Below, piece after piece: positions 5,601-8,143 of a stretch of 8,143 nucleotides of DNA. The DNA comes from Prevotellaceae bacterium (GTDB lineage: Bacteria > Bacteroidota > Bacteroidia > Bacteroidales > Paludibacteraceae). The notes under the pieces were generated by a model, which had not been told where the DNA came from, did no database searches, and was given only the letters and a program-made list of their open reading frames with translations. A program made the position numbers and the translations under genes. The stretch's first letter is position 1; each line of letters begins with the position of its first letter. The stretch spans positions 1 to 8,143 of the forward strand of contig JAISXJ010000083.1 of NCBI GenBank assembly GCA_031270565.1, written 5' to 3'.

Positions 5601-8143
5601 TATAGATTTTTTCCAACTGCTGGTCTACGGCTCTGCTTTCCTTATTATAGGACGCAATGCGTCGGGCAAAATCCCTGATACTCTCGTTAGGGTTGTATTG
5701 CGGCATTTGCGGTCGCTCGGGCAGAGGGGGCAACGGCGAGGCGTCGTCTTCCGCCGCCTCGTCTTCAGCATACTGGAAACGTATGTCGATGTCGTCGGTG
5801 TCTTCATTGTTTGCAGATTCATTTTTTTGTTGTAATTTTGTAGCCGATAATAATTCTTCATTAGACTGATATGTTTCGGAATTGTGCCGATACAGAACTG
5901 CTTTCTGATGAGGAGTTATTTTTTTGTCCTCATAAATAACAGTTTCTTTTTCAGAAACTTGGCTTGCCTTGTTAAATACCGTAGAAATAGAATTTACCGC
6001 AGTGTCCCTGCCGTCTTTTTTCACATCAACTCCAACAACAACATAACCTGTCGCCGTTTGCAGCGTAGTATAAAGACGATAATCATTTTCGCCTCGTTTA
6101 GTTATCGCAAACGGATTTTGTATTGCCTGCGGTAATTTTTTCCACGTTTCAGCCGTAAGTTTATGGTCGCTGTCCTTGTTGATATGCCTTGATATTACCC
6201 CGTATGACAGAGTAAAGCGATTGCCTGTTATTCCTAAATCACGCATAAATTCAGGCGTTTGTGCAAGCGTGAAAAACCGTTGCCGCAAATCTGTTTTATC
6301 AGAATTAGGCGTGAAAAATCTATCTATCACTTCGGAAAACTCTTTTTCGCGTAAGGCTTGTTCGCTCGGAGTGTTTGCAGCATATTGAGAAAAAGGTTTC
6401 ACCCGTGCGCCGTCTTTCATCGACCACGCCCTAAAATCCTCAACATCAACAGCCGTGATATTGCCTAAGCCCTGCCAACCCTTTTCATAATTGCTCAAAT
6501 ATGCCTTTTTTGCCGCGTCAATCGTGTCAAAGCCGAACATTACTTTATGCTCGTCAAATTCCCCTGTTTCGGGGTTAATCTGGTCAACGACAAATACGGT
6601 ACGACTTAAAGGATTGTCGCCCAAAAACACGTCTATATGGTCGCCGTCCCTGCTTTCGGTATTGCCGAAATAGCCGTATGTGTTGTACATTTTGGATTCC
6701 CACGCCTTGCCGTTTTCATCTACGCCACGCCGTAAGCTGCCTTTGGGTTGCTCTATGGAAATGCCAAAACCTTGTATTACAACGTGTCCTTTTTTGTAGT
6801 TACCGGCTTCTTTTTGTGCCTCTGTCGGATTGGTGTCAACTTCTTTTTCGGCTGCTGCTATTTTGGCTCTAACTTCGTCTGCCTGCGCCTCGTAAGATAC
6901 GCTCTGCGCCTGTCCCAAGCTCTCAAACAAAAATATCTGGTCTTCGCGGGCGACGTCTTCGGTTTCGGCGGCAAGCGATGCGCGGCGTTCTTCCGCTGTC
7001 ATATTCATTCGCCGCGATGCGTTGCGGGCTTCGACCTCGCCGGCGTTGCGTCTGTATCTGTCGTATCCAAGCTCTTCATCAACTGTATTCGCCTTATTTT
7101 CGTATTCATCAGCTTGCAATTGCAACTTTTTGATTGCGTTTTCGGGCTTCATTCGACTAACGCTGTCAACCTGCTTTTTCGTGAAGTCGCTTAACATCCT
7201 GTCATAAACACTTCCTTTGTAAAATCCGAAATCTTTAATATACCGGATAGCAGTCAGCGTATCTGTCCATTTTTTGTGCATTTCAGGGTTGTGTATTCTT
7301 CCCTCTCTTTTAGTGTTAGTCCCGTCTGAAAATCCTTCAATCCCCTGTATTGCGTGCTGTATTTCGTGGATGAGCGACCTTGTAATCGAATCCACATTTT
7401 CGGGATTATAATACTTCTCATTAAACGTAATTTCGCGTCCGTTCCATTCTGCACTACCATAATCAATACCTCCAACACGTACCGGTATTTCCTTTAATTG
7501 TGGATATGCCAAAAACAGTCCATTTTCGTCGTTGATTACATCTTTTAACGTTAGAGCCTGATACCTAATATCTTTTTTCAATGTAATATCAGGTATCTCA
7601 TACCGCCATTTTCCGTCTGCGCCGCGTTCCCAGCCGGTGGCGTGTTTGATTCTTCGCTCCTGCTCTTTTTTAGACAGTTCATCCCATTTGTCGTAATGCT
7701 CAATGGCGCGAATATAATCGCTCCAGACTTCTTTTGCCAAAGGGTTTGCCTGTATTCGCTGCATTGCTGTTCCATCGGAATCTTCTCCGCGATTTATCTT
7801 TCGTGCATCGTTTTTTAATTCTTCCGGAATTTTATTGAATGCAATTTCCCGCGCTTTTTTAATTCCATTCCCATTTTCCATTTCCCGCGCTACATCCAAA
7901 TTATCAAGCCGCGTTTCAGCCTCTTGCCTTACAGCCTCGTCTGCGCTCTGTGCGGCGGTCTCTATACCTTTTTCGCCGGCAAACATAAACCGTATATCAT
8001 CGCTCTCTCTGTTAAACCTTTCCGATGGCAGAATAAGCTCGCCATCTTCGTTATAGCTTTGTACGTTAGCTAATTTCACATCGCCGTTAATGCCAGCGCG
8101 TTTGGGCGATTGCCAAACGCCGTCTGTACCCCGTATCAGTCCG
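2635..8143 (-). CDS. Giant phage polyvalent protein (metallopeptidase, pyrophosphatase-like, MuF-C-like, LPD38-like); 5' end outside window
   Basis: The frame is open from the right edge to TAG 2635-2637, about 1835 codons. A GTG at 8077-8079 could be taken as a start, but the frame continues upstream with family-like sequence (GTDGVWQSPKRAGINGD), so the gene is 5'-truncated by the window. Numbering from that GTG: metallopeptidase about 145-385, pyrophosphatase-like 428-565, MuF C-terminal/BECR-like 580-750, acidic and proline-rich linker 759-795 (SPLPPLPERP), helical region 800-1380 with a coiled coil at about 1134-1182, an LPD38-like block at about 1420-1610, a possible membrane-seeking segment at 1468-1484, and a charged C-terminal tail. 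Such multi-enzyme proteins are known from phages and conjugative elements (Iyer, Aravind and colleagues, 'polyvalent proteins') and are thought to enter the host with the DNA to counter defences or reprogram the cell. Delivery and activity here are inference. No frameshift or internal stop is seen. Confidence 0.9.
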   Translation of the reverse strand, partial: GLIRGTDGVWQSPKRAGINGDVKLANVQSYNEDGELILPSERFNRESDDIRFMFAGEKGIETAAQSADEAVRQEAETRLDNLDVAREMENGNGIKKAREIAFNKIPEELKNDARKINRGEDSDGTAMQRIQANPLAKEVWSDYIRAIEHYDKWDELSKKEQERRIKHATGWERGADGKWRYEIPDITLKKDIRYQALTLKDVINDENGLFLAYPQLKEIPVRVGGIDYGSAEWNGREITFNEKYYNPENVDSITRSLIHEIQHAIQGIEGFSDGTNTKREGRIHNPEMHKKWTDTLTAIRYIKDFGFYKGSVYDRMLSDFTKKQVDSVSRMKPENAIKKLQLQADEYENKANTVDEELGYDRYRRNAGEVEARNASRRMNMTAEERRASLAAETEDVAREDQIFLFESLGQAQSVSYEAQADEVRAKIAAAEKEVDTNPTEAQKEAGNYKKGHVVIQGFGISIEQPKGSLRRGVDENGKAWESKMYNTYGYFGNTESRDGDHIDVFLGDNPLSRTVFVVDQINPETGEFDEHKVMFGFDTIDAAKKAYLSNYEKGWQGLGNITAVDVEDFRAWSMKDGARVKPFSQYAANTPSEQALREKEFSEVIDRFFTPNSDKTDLRQRFFTLAQTPEFMRDLGITGNRFTLSYGVISRHINKDSDHKLTAETWKKLPQAIQNPFAITKRGENDYRLYTTLQTATGYVVVGVDVKKDGRDTAVNSISTVFNKASQVSEKETVIYEDKKITPHQKAVLYRHNSETYQSNEELLSATKLQQKNESANNEDTDDIDIRFQYAEDEAAEDDASPLPPLPERPQMPQYNPNESIRDFARRIASYNKESRAVDQQLEKIYNEFMGHEETRWQRLKRYLLDRYAPVENLQTFIREQGGVINDDNDSYSDILRSIGRATYGSNTFDRAVFKPLREAIKAICKKGTALDNFNPVYKHNGKPLKNYDKVSVYLQAKDIIESQALKLVERGADGFTKELGMTAAEYAAEFEKAAGTSNVAELWRTVRAATRFSLDYQLEARLISKETWEEYQNRLYYVPQRGWTVEPNMLGRLKGRQGEYVGNNPYNAALVKAEGRKSLAADPIPYIYSIAKSSIMSAEKNVSKLAALQFVMDNLHIGRKTGAFDMKNVWFVNTGEVNDEGNPMYDVQYTRPAESLFEADARTRSQIAELRKELAEATDEAEKVSLIEQIREKEREINIATKFIESQYIPYASRGEAKRHEVIAVKDGQTYLMLFRDERVANALNRTFDEYHSAFMQVLSRVTRFMAAMFTQYNPVFAVKNLLKDMQSAIIFSNVEFGSDYTEQFLKNLGGSINEARKYVGLGINRAGHYGTGVRLHNENRQFNENTELGRLLKEFFEDGSATGWSYLKNIDTLGKDIRKKIAPTTSQKIAGYASSLVTTPAAAFAAITEWSELITRFNTYRTSRQMGYSRKQAANHAKEITVNFDRKGENRIFSHLYAFFNASLQGTNRFLRLWNKDGGVHHKQLIEVAAWFMVLGFVNTLLTPDDPDDERVFGEYDRMQNYVFGNIKLPAPQFFRGFLGMGVQAALFALNEKRGETALVDGLQFALGETFLPNQLNVSELVAYDDERGKLQLDLTGYLREAAPTALSPEVDILLNRKFTGGKVYREPYVKSQEGKIPQTQLGMKKANPLLQAFTDWLVIASGNSPQAKTNYDIPYLLDINPSKLEHEISGRTGGTGTFIMNMVTLLTQAAQGEFDINNVPVANSMYKPYRGDAIYTQKYWKLKNRVDDWKAREKALEKDAKDVDSPTSLLSRKKLEQLSSEQGKDYERHRLIKQSETLLKSLKNFQPENNNEASREATKQLDALIKALNNE
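3250..3822 (-). other. Domain: LPD38-like C-terminal block
   Basis: Residues 1420-1610 include EITVNFDRKGENRIFSHL (1421-1438), then LYAFFNASLQGTNRF (1438-1452) and a hydrophobic stretch at 1468-1484. This run, a basic 'VNF-RKG' motif followed by an aromatic 'AFFNA' helix, is characteristic of the large polyvalent-protein-associated domain LPD38. Its function is unknown. Its conserved position near the C-terminus and amphipathic helices would suit interaction with the virion or the cell envelope during DNA entry, which is my inference. Confidence 0.55.
5830..6342 (-). other. Domain: MuF C-terminal / BECR-like module (tentative)
   Basis: Residues 580-750 resemble the domain often found at the C-terminus of MuF-type phage head proteins: LGITGNRFTLSYGVISRHI (615-633), then LPQAIQNPFAIT (649-660), a strand-rich stretch with TGYVVVGVDV (677-686), and VNSISTVFNK (695-704). 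The conserved His632 after the serine-rich turn fits that family's pattern. Members are predicted to have an RNase-like (Barnase-EndoU-ColicinE5-RelE) fold and may act as effectors. I assign this from pattern memory, so the family name is tentative. Confidence 0.5.
6385..6798 (-). other. Domain: inorganic-pyrophosphatase-like (InPase of polyvalent proteins)
   Basis: Residues 428-565 read KGHVVIQGFGISIEQPKG, then YGYFGNTESRDGDHIDVFLG, then VFVVDQ and FDEHKVMFGFD. The segment DGDHIDV at 478-484 follows the family I pyrophosphatase pattern D-x-D-x-x-D (Asp478, Asp480, Asp483), the metal-binding aspartates of that enzyme class; the position usually held by Pro or Glu is His here. Phage polyvalent proteins are known to carry such a domain. 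Pyrophosphate hydrolysis could pull nucleic-acid synthesis forward or act on a nucleotide-derived signal; which applies is unknown. Confidence 0.78.
6925..7647 (-). other. Domain: zincin-like metallopeptidase of the polyvalent protein
   Basis: Residues 145-385 contain the zinc-binding motif HEIQH at 238-242 (bases 7354-7368), in the context SLIHEIQHAIQGIEGF typical of metallopeptidase domains in phage polyvalent proteins. The block opens with the recurrent motif GWERGADGKWRYEI (149-162). It closes with YRRNAGEVEARN (342-353), where a glutamate of GEVEAR is the expected third zinc ligand. All three elements are intact, so an active protease is plausible. Possible substrates are the polyprotein itself or host proteins; the sequence does not say which. 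Confidence 0.8.

Noticed and set aside
6748..7194. Plus-strand frame of 148 codons rich in Phe, Cys and Leu
   Set aside because: It is antisense to the metallopeptidase and pyrophosphatase-like domains, whose motifs are clear on the minus strand; the composition is what reverse-complement reading of charged helices gives.
8077..8079. GTG as the start codon of the giant gene
   Set aside because: The frame remains open to the window edge with sequence matching the usual domain-end pattern of polyvalent proteins, so this GTG is an internal valine and the gene begins outside.

Overview
The window looks like part of a prophage, or of an accessory island derived from one, in a member of the Bacteroidota. 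Three things support this. One gene has a textbook Bacteroidota promoter (TTG, 19 bp, TAnnTTTG) and an A-rich leader without a Shine-Dalgarno sequence. It encodes an AAA ATPase of the DUF4143 class, which is very common in that phylum. The long minus-strand gene is a phage 'polyvalent protein' of the kind found in phages and conjugative elements. No integrase, tRNA or attachment site is visible, so the edges of the element cannot be placed.

Layout, left to right. Bases 2-82 are the last 26 codons of a plus-strand gene, probably an outer-membrane protein, closed by a strong hairpin terminator (110-131). Bases 147-291 hold a minus-strand gene fragment: 33 codons match residues 1065-1097 of the giant protein at the other end of the window (29/33 identical residues, 86/98 identical bases), with stops on both sides. 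A small basic orphan protein follows (418-804, +). Next comes a cassette with its own control signals: three 32-bp tandem repeats carrying dyad sites, a promoter (892-921), the ATPase gene (946-2142, +) and a terminator (2171-2198).

The right three quarters are on the minus strand. The main feature is one open frame from beyond the right edge to 2635, at least 1835 codons. It encodes in order the tail of an unseen N-terminal region, a zincin-like metallopeptidase (HEIQH), an inorganic-pyrophosphatase-like domain (DGDHID), a MuF C-terminal/BECR-like domain, a proline-rich linker, and a long helical C-terminal region containing an LPD38-like segment. Downstream of it, after a gap filled by 7-bp tandem repeats, lies a 101-residue DUF5681-type protein (2208-2513).

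Proposed working picture (inference): the giant protein is packaged in the virion and delivered into the host with the DNA, where its enzyme domains act early, possibly after processing at repeated DIRF motifs. The ATPase cassette is a moron-type cargo gene transcribed against the phage genes. The fragment at 147-291 shows that a second, related copy of the giant gene once lay nearby.
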